From Acidobacteriaceae bacterium (lineage in GTDB: Bacteria > Acidobacteriota > Terriglobia > Terriglobales > Acidobacteriaceae): a stretch of 64,000 bases of DNA. Below are positions 18,233 through 27,925 of this stretch, one piece after another (the first letter of the stretch is position 1; every line of letters starts with the position of its first letter). Position numbers and translations under genes: made by a program. Below the pieces are notes generated by a model. The model did no database searches. It had not been told where the DNA came from and saw nothing but the letters and a program-made list of their open reading frames with translations. The stretch covers positions 248,001-312,000 of the forward strand of contig JAOAPC010000024.1 in the NCBI GenBank assembly GCA_025462735.1, in the 5' to 3' direction.

Positions 18233-18293
18233 ATAGCCGCCGGTCTTCGGCTTTTTGTCGTCGGCCCGACTGTGTTTGGGCAATACCGGGAAG

Positions 18294-18358
18294 GGCACGG
18301 CTTTCAGCCGTGCCGAACATTTTGCGACGGCGGTAACGGCACGAGTGGAACTCGTGCC
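18294..18358. repeat. Two adjacent perfect short palindromes
   Basis: A hairpin of GGCACGGCT/AGCCGTGCC (18294-18314) is followed 23 bases later by GGCACGAGT/ACTCGTGCC (18338-18358). The two share their outer GGCACG stems. They lie upstream of mtnA and resemble dispersed intergenic palindromes rather than a terminator, as no T run follows. Confidence 0.8.
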
Positions 18359-18434
18359 CTTTCCGATTGTGAGTACCGAAATTCCGAGGCGAGGACCGAC
18401 GCGATTTCACGGCCAACGGCCAACGACAGATTCT

Positions 18435-19499
18435 ATGATCCAAACTCTTGAATGGACCGAGCGCGGCGTGCGCTTCATCGATCAAACCAAGCTGCCGACG
18501 GAAGAAGTCTACGTCGATTGCACGACCTACCAGGAAGTTGCGGACGTGATCCGCAACATGGTGGTGCGCGGCGCGCCGGCGATTGGTGTAGCGGCAGCAA
18601 TGGGAATTGCGCTCGGGGTCAAGAATTCCAAAGCTGAAAGCGCGGGCGAACTGAGGCGCGAACTCGATCACATTTGTGATGTGATCGGCAAAACCCGTCC
18701 GACGGCGGTAAACCTGTTCTGGGCGATCCGCCGGATGCAGCAGAAATTCGAAGCGGTTCGTATGCTTCCTGCGCAGCAAATCAAACAGGCTCTAATCGAA
18801 GAGGCGCAGCGCATGCACGCGGAAGATATTGCGATCAATCGCGCGATGGGCCGTCACGGCTCTGCCCTGATGCCGGCCAGCGGTGGAGTTCTGACCCACT
18901 GCAACGCGGGTGCGCTGGCCACGGCTGGCTATGGGACTGCGCTAGGCGTGATTCGTGCCGCTATTGAGGACGGGAAAAAGATCCACGTCTATGCCGATGA
19001 GACACGTCCGTTTCTTCAGGGATCGCGGCTTACCGCCTGGGAGCTGATGAAAGACGGCATCGCAACGACGGTCATCTCCGACAATATGTCTGGCGCGATG
19101 ATGCGTCAGGGAAAAATCGGCGCGGTAATCGTGGGTGCGGACCGCATCGCCGCCAACGGAGACGTTGCCAACAAGATTGGGACTTACACGGTCGCGGTGC
19201 TGGCGAAGGAGCACAATATTCCCTTTTACGTAGCCGCTCCAATATCCACCATTGATCTTGCGACGCCAGATGGCAGCGAGATCCCTATTGAACAGAGGAA
19301 CCCGGCTGAGGTAACGCACATTGCCGGCAAGGCGATCGCTCCCGAAGGAGTTGGGGTGGAGAATCCGGCGTTTGACGTTACACCTGCGAAGTACGTGACC
19401 GCAATTGTGACCGAGCGGGGTATCGCGCGGCCTCCATACGATCAATCACTAGCGACCCTCGCGGACGACGCGAGCCAGCCCACCAGCACTGCAAGCTAG
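18435..19499 (+). CDS. mtnA: S-methyl-5-thioribose-1-phosphate isomerase
   Basis: The 354-residue product isomerises methylthioribose 1-phosphate to methylthioribulose 1-phosphate in methionine salvage. It carries [14 protein letters not shown], the catalytic-Cys segment [14 protein letters not shown], and the catalytic-Asp region [18 protein letters not shown]. The ATG before [13 protein letters not shown] matches the family start; the open frame extends 180 bases upstream through repeat sequence and is not used. No other mtn genes are in the window, so MtnA may serve with distant genes or in a shortened salvage route. Confidence 0.95.
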   Translation: MIQTLEWTERGVRFIDQTKLPTEEVYVDCTTYQEVADVIRNMVVRGAPAIGVAAAMGIALGVKNSKAESAGELRRELDHICDVIGKTRPTAVNLFWAIRRMQQKFEAVRMLPAQQIKQALIEEAQRMHAEDIAINRAMGRHGSALMPASGGVLTHCNAGALATAGYGTALGVIRAAIEDGKKIHVYADETRPFLQGSRLTAWELMKDGIATTVISDNMSGAMMRQGKIGAVIVGADRIAANGDVANKIGTYTVAVLAKEHNIPFYVAAPISTIDLATPDGSEIPIEQRNPAEVTHIAGKAIAPEGVGVENPAFDVTPAKYVTAIVTERGIARPPYDQSLATLADDASQPTSTAS

Positions 19500-19637
19500 A
19501 CAAAAATAAACAGCTTAGCCACTCTGTTTTGCGTTCCTTACGAAGGTAATTGACGCGGTTGGCTTTTCCACGACTTTAGCCGCCGAATCAAGTAAAACCT
19601 ACATAGCGTTGCTCGAAGTGTCTTCGCGAGGGTGATG

Positions 19638-20453
19638 ATGTCTCAGGTAAGACAGGAACAGCCGTCGATGTTGGCGCGGGCCGAAGCCATTCAAAGGCAA
19701 ATCCACGAGCTTTCGAGCCGCGATATTCAGCTGTGGTCAATTGTAAGTCTGATCATTCTGGTTTTGACTGCAGGTTTTCTTGCGCTAGTGGCTCCGAACT
19801 TGGCGGTGAAAGAACGCCTGATCCGGATCGAGCAAGGGTATTTGCCGCAACTTTTCTTTGGCCTGATCTGCTTGATTGTGCTGTTCAACATCTACTTGCT
19901 GTCACAGCGCGTCAATCTCAATTCGACGCGGAAGGCGCTAATCAGCGAATTAGTTTTGAACGAACGACTGGAAAGCCTTTCGCTGATAGATCCGCTTACA
20001 CAACTGTTTAACCGCAGAGCGCTAAATGAGCTGATTTCCCATCAGGTGGCACGGGCAAATCGCAACGGTGGTCCGCTGACGTTTCTGATTATGGACATCA
20101 ACGGCTTCCGAGAGCTGAACGCCAAGCTGGGAAGCATGGAAGGCAATCGGGTGCTTACCGACTTTGGGAAAATGCTGAAGAAGGTATTCCGCGGCGGCGA
20201 CTTGGTCTTCCGCCAGGGCGGAGACGAGTTTTTGGTGGTCATGCCCGACACTCCTGAACAGCAGGCCGAACATCCGTTGAAGCGTTTGATGGGCTTGGTT
20301 GAGCATTGGAACCTGGAGAACGGGAATCACTTCCAGCTTTCGTTCACCTGGGGTCTAGCGGGATACGTCACCGGAACTAGCCTCGAGGATGTGCTTCGGA
20401 CCGTGGACCGAAAGCTCTATCAGAAAATGCACAACCTAGCGCCAGTGTTCTGA
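19638..20453 (+). CDS. Membrane GGDEF protein with altered nucleotide pocket
   Basis: The roughly 271-residue product has two membrane segments (about 36-54 and 72-92) and a C-terminal GGDEF domain with the intact motif QGGDEFLVV. An I-site RGGD stands five residues before it, so it can bind c-di-GMP at the inhibitory site. The substrate pocket is altered: the usual DIDxFK, ND and GHxxGD are DINGFR, NA and GSMEGN. The residue equivalent to the guanine-binding Asp in PleD is thus Asn. It could be a weak diguanylate cyclase, use another nucleotide, or act as a receptor. GAGG before the third start codon selects 19638. Confidence 0.85.
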   Translation: MSQVRQEQPSMLARAEAIQRQIHELSSRDIQLWSIVSLIILVLTAGFLALVAPNLAVKERLIRIEQGYLPQLFFGLICLIVLFNIYLLSQRVNLNSTRKALISELVLNERLESLSLIDPLTQLFNRRALNELISHQVARANRNGGPLTFLIMDINGFRELNAKLGSMEGNRVLTDFGKMLKKVFRGGDLVFRQGGDEFLVVMPDTPEQQAEHPLKRLMGLVEHWNLENGNHFQLSFTWGLAGYVTGTSLEDVLRTVDRKLYQKMHNLAPVF

Positions 20454-20527
20454 TAGGCGCACTTGGCATTTGGCACTGGGCATTCAGTCACTCACTCATT
20501 CATTCAAGGCACATTTTAAGAGCTTCT

Positions 20528-20609
20528 GTCATTCCGAACCGCTTTAGCGGTGAGGATCTCCTGCCACAAAGAATGCAGATTTATCGGACCTAAAGGTCCT
20601 CGGAATGAC
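20528..20609. repeat. Dispersed 'gtcattccgaa' palindrome
   Basis: Outer arms GTCATTCCGAA (20528-20538) and CTCGGAATGAC (20599-20609) enclose two smaller hairpins, ACCGCTTTAGCGGT and GGACCTAAAGGTCC. I recall elements of this layout scattered in acidobacterial intergenic DNA. It lies between the convergent GGDEF and pgl genes, where it may also help end transcription. Confidence 0.8.
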
Positions 20610-20617
20610 ATCAGTGT

Positions 20618-21352
20618 TCACAGCCTCAGCGCCGCGCCTTTATCCAGGTACCACAACAGTTCCCCATCGACGGGACGCACCTTTTGGCAGGGGAGATTCG
20701 CCGCCGGATCCTTTAGCGCTCTGCGGACCATTTCAGCTTTCTCGTCGCCGCTCACCAGAAACATCACACACGCGGCATGATTCAGCACCGGATAGGTGAA
20801 GGTAATACGAAATGCGTTCAGTTTCTCAACCCAGTTCGCGACCACAAGATGATCTTTTTCCTGCAACGCTGCAGTGCCGGGAAACAGCGATGCTGTGTGG
20901 CCGTCCGGACCCATACCAAGAAGAATGAAATCAAATCGGGGAAATGAATCGGGCTCCAAACGAAAGAACTTTTGAATTGTCTGTTCGTACTTTGCAGCCG
21001 CTTGCCGCGCGTCGGGCAGCTCCGCCGGGACTCGAAAAATATTGTCAGGTGGGATTGGCAACTTCGAGAGCAACGTTTCCTTCGCCATGCGATAGTTGCT
21101 GTCGGAACTGTCTGGCGGGACGTGCCGCTCATCACCCCAGAAAAAGAAAACTTTGTCCCATTGCAGCTGCGAAGAAAAATGTGTGGCTAACTCCTGATGC
21201 AGGCCTCGGGGCGTCGAACCACCCGAGAGCGCGACCGTGAATCTGCCGTGGTCTTGAATGGCGCTTGATCCAGCGTTGCAGAATTTTTTCGCGGCGGCTG
21301 CAAACAACTCTTGCGGAGAACCGAAAATTTCTACTTGTGGTTCTGAAGGCAT
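20618..21352 (-). CDS. pgl: 6-phosphogluconolactonase
   Basis: The 244-residue product hydrolyses 6-phosphogluconolactone in the oxidative pentose-phosphate pathway. It is of the DevB/SOL type, with VALSGGSTPRGLHQELA, the active-site GDERHVPPDSSDSNYRMAKE and LLGMGPDGHTASLFPG. It is the last gene of the minus-strand operon tkt to pgl, three bases after glk, which implies co-translation. It ends close to the convergent GGDEF gene. Confidence 0.95.
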   Translation of the reverse strand: MPSEPQVEIFGSPQELFAAAAKKFCNAGSSAIQDHGRFTVALSGGSTPRGLHQELATHFSSQLQWDKVFFFWGDERHVPPDSSDSNYRMAKETLLSKLPIPPDNIFRVPAELPDARQAAAKYEQTIQKFFRLEPDSFPRFDFILLGMGPDGHTASLFPGTAALQEKDHLVVANWVEKLNAFRITFTYPVLNHAACVMFLVSGDEKAEMVRRALKDPAANLPCQKVRPVDGELLWYLDKGAALRL

Positions 21353-21355
21353 TTC

Positions 21356-22336
21356 TTATGCTGCCATTTCGACCAGCGCGCAGCGGGCAGCGCCGAGCAG
21401 AGCAAGCTTGTCGTCAGTGATCACTTTAAGAGGAATAATTTCCATCAGCCGGCGTAATCGCCCTTTGTCCAAGAATGGCTGCAGGAAATTCGACGTCGCA
21501 AGCTTGGGAAGAATTTTCGGTGCGATCCCGCCGGCGAGGAAGACACCACCAACCGCTTTGATTTTAAGCGCTAGATTTCCTGCCTCCGCCCCGAAAACCG
21601 CGACGAAGATGTCCAGCGCCTGTTCGCACATTGAACACTTGCCGGTTAGCCCAGCTTCGGAAATCGCCGCTGCCGCATCGGATTCAACCATCTCGTTGAC
21701 TAGCCAATCCGGCGGCTTGCCCTTTCCTGTGTCGCGCAGGAAATCGAAAACATTGACCAACCCTGGCCCGGAAAGAATGCGCTCATAGCTGACGTGGTCG
21801 AAACGGCCGCGGAGGTATTGAAACAGCTCAACCTGAATGTCGTCGAGCGGACCAAAATCGCAGTGCCCGCCTTCGGAGGCGAACACGTGATGGCGTTTGC
21901 CGTCCCAGTAAAGGCCGGCTTCGCCAAGCCCAGTGCCGGCAGCGATCACCGCCTGATTTCCCGGCGTAATGCTGACCTGGTTGAGAGAAACCAAATGCTC
22001 GGGGGAGAGCGCGCCAACACCCCAGCCAGTCGCCTCGAGATCGTTGATTAAGAGCGCATGATCGATTTCGAGTTCGTCAGCCAGCCGTCTTGATTCGATA
22101 ATCCACGGCAAGTTTGACGCTTCGACGCGGCCGTTGGTGACCGGACCAGCCACGCCAAAGCAGGCCTGCGACGGATGCGCTCCGGAGTTGCTGACGAACT
22201 CCTTCACGATTTCGTCAAGACCTGAATACTGGCGGCTGGGGAAAACGGTGGATGAGACCAGGTTAAAGCGCCCATTTTTCACATCAAAGAGGGCCAGTCT
22301 AGCGTTGGTGCCTCCGATGTCGCCTGCAAGAATCAT
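21356..22336 (-). CDS. glk: Glucokinase
   Basis: The 326-residue product phosphorylates glucose with ATP to glucose 6-phosphate. The phosphate-binding motif [18 protein letters not shown] is at the N-terminus and the sugar-binding [10 protein letters not shown] segment follows in the middle, so it belongs to the bacterial Glk (pfam02685) type, not ROK. The start is the ATG whose bases overlap the TGA of zwf (ATGA at 22333-22336), a classic coupling arrangement. The frame is open upstream inside zwf but without similarity. Its product is the substrate of Zwf, so gene order follows the route. Confidence 0.95.
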   Translation of the reverse strand: MILAGDIGGTNARLALFDVKNGRFNLVSSTVFPSRQYSGLDEIVKEFVSNSGAHPSQACFGVAGPVTNGRVEASNLPWIIESRRLADELEIDHALLINDLEATGWGVGALSPEHLVSLNQVSITPGNQAVIAAGTGLGEAGLYWDGKRHHVFASEGGHCDFGPLDDIQVELFQYLRGRFDHVSYERILSGPGLVNVFDFLRDTGKGKPPDWLVNEMVESDAAAAISEAGLTGKCSMCEQALDIFVAVFGAEAGNLALKIKAVGGVFLAGGIAPKILPKLATSNFLQPFLDKGRLRRLMEIIPLKVITDDKLALLGAARCALVEMAA

Positions 22337-23877
22337 CGATCGAAATTCCTCCAGTGTCGGCCGTCGCGCTCCAGCAGTTCGTCGGCTTCTTTCGGCCCCC
22401 AACTGCCTGAGGGATAATTCGGGAAATTGCGTGGCGGCAGTGCCTTCCAGACGTCCAGCACCGGGCTGACCACACACCAACCGGCTTCGACCATGTCTGC
22501 CCGCTGAAACAAGGTGGCGTCGCCGATCATGCAATCGTGCAACAGCCTCTCGTAACCGGTGCTGGGCTGAGTGCCGAAATAATCAGCGTAATTGAAATTC
22601 ATATCGACTGCACCCAAGCGCATAATGGGACCGGGAACTTTGGCCGCGAACTGCAACGAAATTCCTTCCTGCGGCTGGATATGTAACACCATTTGGTTCG
22701 GCATCAGGTTCTCGACAGGCGTGTCGCGGAATAGAACAAACGGCGCTCGCCGGAATTGGATGACAATCTCTGTGGTCTGTGCAGCGAGGCGTTTGCCGGT
22801 TCGTAAATAAAAAGGAACGTCGGCCCATCGCCAGTTGTCTATGGCGAGCTTCATGGCGACGAACGTTTCCGTGCGCGAGTCCGGCGGAACATCTTCCTCT
22901 TGCCGGTATCCAGGTACAGGATGACCGTCTTCGACTCCGGACCCGTATTGTCCACGTACCGTCCGGCTCAGGACATCTTCCGACGAGAGCGGCTGAATGG
23001 CATGCAAAATCTTGGCCTGCTCATCGCGCAGCGCATCGGGCCGAAACGAGATCGGCGGCTCCATCGAGGTAAGGCTGATGAGCTGCATGATGTGGTTGGG
23101 AACCATATCGCGCAGAGCGCCGGCGGTGTCGTAGTAGCTGCCGCGGGACTCCACCCCAACCGTTTCCGCCACGGTGATCTGCACATGATCGATGTAGCGG
23201 CGGTTCCATATCGGCTCGAAAATTCCATTGGCAAAACGAAACGCCAAGATGTTTTGGACGGTTTCTTTTCCCAAATAGTGGTCGATGCGGTAAATCTGCT
23301 TCTCGCTCGCGCAGCTCAGGAGTTGCTTGTTGAGCGCCCGGGCAGATTCAAGATCATGCCCAAATGGTTTCTCAATGATTACCCGCCGCCAGTGGTGATT
23401 ACCACTTTCATCCATTAAGCCGACAGCGGCTAGTTGTTCGACGATCTGGCCAAAGAACTGCGGGGCTGTCGCCAAATAGAAAAAGAAATTCTGGTGGGTC
23501 GAATGATCTTTGTCCAGCTTATCGAGGGTGGTTTTGAGCTTCGGATAGAGGCTCTTGTCGTCGAATTCGGAAGCGATGTAATAAATTCGTTGCGTGAACC
23601 ACTCCCAGATTTTAGGGTCAACCTCGCTGCCCGCGAAACGGCGGATATCTTCCGACAACTTGTTACGAAATTCCTCAGTGGACATCGCAGTGTGCGCGAT
23701 CCCGATGATGGCAAATTCGCGCGAAAGCAGTTGGGCCTTTGCGAGGTTGTAGAGGGCGGGGATCAGCTTGCGGCGGGTGAGATCGCCGGCCGCGCCGAAG
23801 ATGACCATGATGCAGGGGTCGCCGGGGCGTCCCGGGGTACGCTGCTGAGTTTGCGGAAGCACTTCCACTTGTGCCAT
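22333..23877 (-). CDS. zwf: Glucose-6-phosphate 1-dehydrogenase
   Basis: The roughly 514-residue product oxidises glucose 6-phosphate with NAD(P)+. The nucleotide-binding [18 protein letters not shown] and the active-site [13 protein letters not shown] are present. AAGGGG lies about ten bases before the ATG at 23877, so this start is chosen; an in-frame ATG at 23904 is an alternative. The stop overlaps the glk start by four bases. Length is normal. It is the fourth gene of the pentose-phosphate operon. Confidence 0.95.
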   Translation of the reverse strand: MAQVEVLPQTQQRTPGRPGDPCIMVIFGAAGDLTRRKLIPALYNLAKAQLLSREFAIIGIAHTAMSTEEFRNKLSEDIRRFAGSEVDPKIWEWFTQRIYYIASEFDDKSLYPKLKTTLDKLDKDHSTHQNFFFYLATAPQFFGQIVEQLAAVGLMDESGNHHWRRVIIEKPFGHDLESARALNKQLLSCASEKQIYRIDHYLGKETVQNILAFRFANGIFEPIWNRRYIDHVQITVAETVGVESRGSYYDTAGALRDMVPNHIMQLISLTSMEPPISFRPDALRDEQAKILHAIQPLSSEDVLSRTVRGQYGSGVEDGHPVPGYRQEEDVPPDSRTETFVAMKLAIDNWRWADVPFYLRTGKRLAAQTTEIVIQFRRAPFVLFRDTPVENLMPNQMVLHIQPQEGISLQFAAKVPGPIMRLGAVDMNFNYADYFGTQPSTGYERLLHDCMIGDATLFQRADMVEAGWCVVSPVLDVWKALPPRNFPNYPSGSWGPKEADELLERDGRHWRNFDR

Positions 23878-23939
23878 AGGCAATTTTCCCCTTGGGGTCG
23901 CCATTGCGGAGCGACCCTGCCGGATGGGATGGTCTGATC

Positions 23940-24932
23940 TTAAGCGGTCTTTTTCTCGGTCACAGGTTCAACGTGTCCGCCGAATTTCTGCCGCATTGCG
24001 GAAAGCATTTTTTCTGCGAACGTGTGTTCCTGGCGCGAACGGAAGCGCACGAACAACGCAGCCGACAAAACGTCCACTGGAACAGCTTCGTCGATTGCGG
24101 CCTCAATTGTCCAGCGCCCCTCGCCGGAGTCCTCCACGAAGCCGCTGTATTCGGAAAGGGTTGGATTCTCGGTCAAAGCCATGGCGGTCAGATCCAGAAG
24201 CCAGGAACTGACGACGCTGCCGCGCCGCCATACTTCTGCAATGTCGGCGAGGTTCAGGTCGTACTGCTGCTCCTTCGGCAGCTCGGGCTTATTGGCGTTG
24301 CGGAAGATGTCAAAACCTTCGCCATAGGCTTGCATGATTCCGTATTCAATTCCATTGTGGACCATCTTCACGAAATGGCCGGCACCGGAGGGACCACAGT
24401 GTATGTAACCCTCTTCAGCGCTACCGGGTAATTTCTCGCGGCCCGGAGTGCGAGGAATATCGCCGCGTCCGGGAGCGAGGGTTTTGAAAATGGGATCAAG
24501 TTGCCCGACGACTTCTTTCGGACCGCCAATCATCATGCAATATCCGCGCTCCAGCCCCCAAACGCCGCCGCTGGTGCCAACGTCAACATAATGAATTCCC
24601 TTTTCGCCGAACATTTTGGAACGGCGAATGTCATCTTTGAAGTAGGAGTTGCCGCCGTCGATCAGAATGTCGCCCGCTTTCATCCGTTGTGCCAACGCTT
24701 GTGCGGTAGATTCAGTCGGATCGCCCGCAGGAATCATCAGCCAGGCAATACGTGGAGAGCCAAGCTTCGAGCAGAAGTCGTCCAGTGAGGTAGATGGAAT
24801 GGCGCCTTCCGAGGCCAAGCCCTTCACGGTATCAGCAGTGCGATCGGTGACAACAACTTCATGTCCGCCGCGTATGAGCCGCCGCGCCATGTTGGCGCCC
24901 ATCCTGCCCAGCCCCACCATTCCGAGACGCAT
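23940..24932 (-). CDS. gnd: 6-phosphogluconate dehydrogenase, decarboxylating (short form)
   Basis: The 330-residue product converts 6-phosphogluconate to ribulose 5-phosphate and CO2. It has the Rossmann motif [29 protein letters not shown] and the substrate-binding [19 protein letters not shown], with the catalytic Lys in [13 protein letters not shown]. At about 330 residues it belongs to the short GntZ/YqeC class, as opposed to the 470-residue Gnd. The short form often prefers NAD+ (family knowledge). A palindromic repeat separates it from the tal-pgi gene upstream. Confidence 0.94.
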   Translation of the reverse strand: MRLGMVGLGRMGANMARRLIRGGHEVVVTDRTADTVKGLASEGAIPSTSLDDFCSKLGSPRIAWLMIPAGDPTESTAQALAQRMKAGDILIDGGNSYFKDDIRRSKMFGEKGIHYVDVGTSGGVWGLERGYCMMIGGPKEVVGQLDPIFKTLAPGRGDIPRTPGREKLPGSAEEGYIHCGPSGAGHFVKMVHNGIEYGIMQAYGEGFDIFRNANKPELPKEQQYDLNLADIAEVWRRGSVVSSWLLDLTAMALTENPTLSEYSGFVEDSGEGRWTIEAAIDEAVPVDVLSAALFVRFRSRQEHTFAEKMLSAMRQKFGGHVEPVTEKKTA

Positions 24933-24962
24933 GCTTTCCTCCGTGCGGTTTTCTCTGAGTAA

Positions 24963-25012
24963 CTCTGCGTCCTCTGTGGTTAAAAAAAAGCTTAACCACA
25001 GAGGACACAGAG
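24963..25012. repeat. Long palindrome of the 'accacagaggacacagag' type, copy 2
   Basis: Arms CTCTGCGTCCTCTGTGGTTAA (24963-24983) and its inverted match (24992-25012) are separated by about eight A-rich bases. Only one position in the 21-base arms differs. It sits between tal-pgi and gnd, inside an operon. Confidence 0.88.
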
Positions 25013-25022
25013 AGCACAGAAA

Positions 25023-27902
25023 TTAACTCAATACTTCACGAACAACTTTTGACAAAGTAGAAAGCCCGGCGTCGACATCTTTGCCTAAGTGCACACGCAA
25101 TGCGCGACGTCCTCGATCAGCGAGCACTTGGAAATCTCCGCGGGCCTGTGCAGCTTTTACAATTCCGAACGTGTATTTCTGCCCGGGTACTGGGAGATCC
25201 ACCGCGTCGTCACACGTGATCTGCAAGAATACGCCAGAGTTAGGGCCACCTTTGTACGCCTGACCGGTCGAGTGCAGAAAACGCGGCCCGAAGCCAACAC
25301 AGGTTGCGACCCGTTTCGAGTCGCGAACCGCGTGGCGAATTTCCTGAAGCTGCGATTCGTGCTGGTCATTCATTTCGACGTAGCCGAGAACAGCGAAGTA
25401 GTCGCCGCTTTTAATGCGACCCAGGTGCGCACGCAGATATTCGGCCAGGGAACTCTTGCTTCCAAGTGCGCTCGCGTTTTTGGAATCAGTGAAAAGCTTG
25501 ATGCCCTTTTGCTCGAAAATCGGCTTCTCCGGTGGAAGCGAGCCGGTCTTCTCGTACTCGCTTGTCAGCTTGCGAGTTTCGAGTTTGCTGGCTTCAACAT
25601 CAGGCTGGTTGAATGCATTGATGCCAATAATCGAGCCGGCCACCGCGGTTGCAATCTCCCAACGGAAAAATTCCTGACCCAGGTCGTAGGTATCGTTCAC
25701 TGCAATGCGAATGACGGGATGACCTGCTTCCTCGAGCGCAGCGACCTTCGCGTCTTGTTCAGAGTCGGGCGCACCCTCGAAGCGAAGATACCCAAATATG
25801 CGGTCGGTGCCGTAGGTTTCGGGCGCGGCTAGACGTTCGCGATCGACGGGAATAATCCCTTTGCCTTGCTTTCCTGTGGACTCAGCGATCAGTTGTTCGA
25901 GCCAGGCGCCGAGATCGGAAATTGCGGGCGACGTAATAATGGTGATTTTGTCGCGGCCCGATTTCGCGGCGCTGCCGAGAATGATTCCCAGCATGACGCC
26001 GGGGTTTTTATCAACTGGAACCGAAGCAGCACAGGCCTGCACCATTTCTTCGGTACGGTCGAGGAACTTTGCAACATCGAGTCCCATCACCGCAGCCGGA
26101 ACGATCCCGAAGTTCGAAAGCGCAGAGTATCGGCCTCCAATAGTCGGATCACCGTGGAAGACGTAACGGAACTTGTCGGCTTCAGCTTCCTTTTGTAGTT
26201 TCGACCCGGGATCGGTCACCGCAATGAACCGACTGCTGGCTTTTTCCGCGCCGATGGTTTGCTTCACTCTCTCAAAGAAATACTGCTTGAAAATGTTCGG
26301 CTCAAGAGTTGTGCCTGATTTACTGGAAACAATGAACAGCGTATTTGCAAGATCAACTTTCTTTTCAAATGATTTGACTTGCGCCGGATCGGTGGAATCG
26401 AGCACGTGCAACTGAGGGAAGCCCTTGATGCGCCCGAAGGTCTTCTCTAAAACTTCAGGGCAGAGACTTGATCCGCCCATGCCGAGCAGAAGAATGTCGC
26501 TGAAGTTTTCCTTGCGAATCTCGTCTGCGAGCCGCTGGAACTGGTCTTTCTTTTCCAGTTGCTTCTCGGTGATGTCGAGCCAGCCAAGCCAGTGCGATTC
26601 GTCAGTGTTCGTCCACAGCGAAGCGTCGCGTTGCCAGAGCCGGCGAACCTTGCCTGCGGCCCGCCAGTCGCTCACCGCTTGAGCAACCTCTTTCGCTAGT
26701 GGGTCCGGCAATTTCTGAGTTTGCTGGCTTATCTTGGACGTCGTCCCGCCTTGCGTGCTTTTTTCAACTGCGGCGAGGAGTTTGTCGAAGGCTTCTTCGA
26801 ATAAGCGAACGCCGTCATCGGTAAGCTTGTCCGTGACGTCGTCGATTGAGATTCCAACCGATGCAAGATTGTGCATCACCTGCTTGGCTTCGTCCACGCC
26901 TTCGGTCAGAGTTTCGCGCGGCTGGCCGTGGTCGCGGAAAGCATCGAACGTGGCCGGCGGAATCGTGTTGACCGTGTCAGGGCCGATCATCTCCTGTACA
27001 TAAAGAATGTCGGGATAAGCCGGATTTTTCGTGCTGGTGCTGGCCCACAGCACGCGCTGCGTCTGGCCACCCTTCGCGCGCAGCTTGTCCCACTGCGGCC
27101 CGGAAAAAATGTTCAGATAACGCTGGTACGCGAGCTTGCCATTCGCAATTGCGACTTTTCCCAGCAAGCCTTTGAGCTTTTGCTCTTCCTGTGGATTCTT
27201 CGCGGATTTCAGGCGAGCGGAAATTTCCGCGTCTATGGCGTTATCAATGCGGCTGATGAAGAAGCTGGCAACGCTGGCAACTCGCTTCACATCTCCGCCG
27301 CTGGCAGCGAATTTCTCGAGACCGCGAATGTAGGCTTCCGCGACCTTCTGATACACCACCTGCGAGAAGAGCAGGGTCACATTAACGTTGATGCCTTCGC
27401 TGATGAGTTGCTCGAACGCGGGAATGCCCTCGGCTGTCCCCGGAACTTTGATCATGATGTTCGGACGACCGACTGCTTTCCAAAGCCGGCGCGCTTCTTC
27501 GAGAGTGCCTTGTGTATCCCGCGCCAGATATGGGGAAACTTCCAGGCTGATGTAGCCGTCGCGCAGCTTGGATTCGTCGTACACCGGACGGAGGAGGTCT
27601 GCGGCGTCCTGAATGTCGCGAATGGCGATAAGTTCATAGCGGGCTTTGGCGTCGAGATCGGAACGATCTTTCAGCGACGCTAGAATGTCGGCGTAGTCAG
27701 TGCTGCCGGCGATGGCTTTTTCAAAAATCGCGGGATTCGAAGTCATTCCGCGCAGGCCATCTTCTTCGATCAGTCGCTTGAGCTCGCCGCTGGTGATCAG
27801 GTCGCGGCGTATGTAGTCCAGCCAAACAGACTGGCCAAACTTGAGAAGATCTTTAAGAGGATTTGTGGCTTTCGCGGTGTCTAGAACTCCGGTCGGCTGC
27901 AT
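25023..27902 (-). CDS. tal-pgi: Bifunctional transaldolase / glucose-6-phosphate isomerase
   Basis: The 959-residue product fuses two enzymes. Residues about 1-370 are transaldolase, with GMTSNPAIFEKAI, the Schiff-base Lys in IMIKVPGTAEGIPA and EGINVNVTLLFS. From about 400 to the end is a glucose-6-phosphate isomerase domain with SKSGTTLEPN and GGRYSALSNFG. The fusion joins the non-oxidative pentose-phosphate branch to glycolysis by returning fructose 6-phosphate to glucose 6-phosphate. The ATG at 27902 has GGAGG seven bases upstream; the open frame beyond it has no similarity. Fused Tal-Pgi proteins are known in several phyla. Confidence 0.94.
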   Translation of the reverse strand: MQPTGVLDTAKATNPLKDLLKFGQSVWLDYIRRDLITSGELKRLIEEDGLRGMTSNPAIFEKAIAGSTDYADILASLKDRSDLDAKARYELIAIRDIQDAADLLRPVYDESKLRDGYISLEVSPYLARDTQGTLEEARRLWKAVGRPNIMIKVPGTAEGIPAFEQLISEGINVNVTLLFSQVVYQKVAEAYIRGLEKFAASGGDVKRVASVASFFISRIDNAIDAEISARLKSAKNPQEEQKLKGLLGKVAIANGKLAYQRYLNIFSGPQWDKLRAKGGQTQRVLWASTSTKNPAYPDILYVQEMIGPDTVNTIPPATFDAFRDHGQPRETLTEGVDEAKQVMHNLASVGISIDDVTDKLTDDGVRLFEEAFDKLLAAVEKSTQGGTTSKISQQTQKLPDPLAKEVAQAVSDWRAAGKVRRLWQRDASLWTNTDESHWLGWLDITEKQLEKKDQFQRLADEIRKENFSDILLLGMGGSSLCPEVLEKTFGRIKGFPQLHVLDSTDPAQVKSFEKKVDLANTLFIVSSKSGTTLEPNIFKQYFFERVKQTIGAEKASSRFIAVTDPGSKLQKEAEADKFRYVFHGDPTIGGRYSALSNFGIVPAAVMGLDVAKFLDRTEEMVQACAASVPVDKNPGVMLGIILGSAAKSGRDKITIITSPAISDLGAWLEQLIAESTGKQGKGIIPVDRERLAAPETYGTDRIFGYLRFEGAPDSEQDAKVAALEEAGHPVIRIAVNDTYDLGQEFFRWEIATAVAGSIIGINAFNQPDVEASKLETRKLTSEYEKTGSLPPEKPIFEQKGIKLFTDSKNASALGSKSSLAEYLRAHLGRIKSGDYFAVLGYVEMNDQHESQLQEIRHAVRDSKRVATCVGFGPRFLHSTGQAYKGGPNSGVFLQITCDDAVDLPVPGQKYTFGIVKAAQARGDFQVLADRGRRALRVHLGKDVDAGLSTLSKVVREVLS

Positions 27903-27908
27903 ACGGTA

Positions 27909-27913
27909 CCTCC
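27909..27913 (-). promoter_or_regulatory. Ribosome binding site of tal-pgi
   Basis: GGAGG on the minus strand stands seven bases before the ATG at 27902. It fixes the start of the fused enzyme and rules out the 58 extra residues of open frame upstream. Confidence 0.65.
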
Positions 27914-27925
27914 ACTTATATTGTC

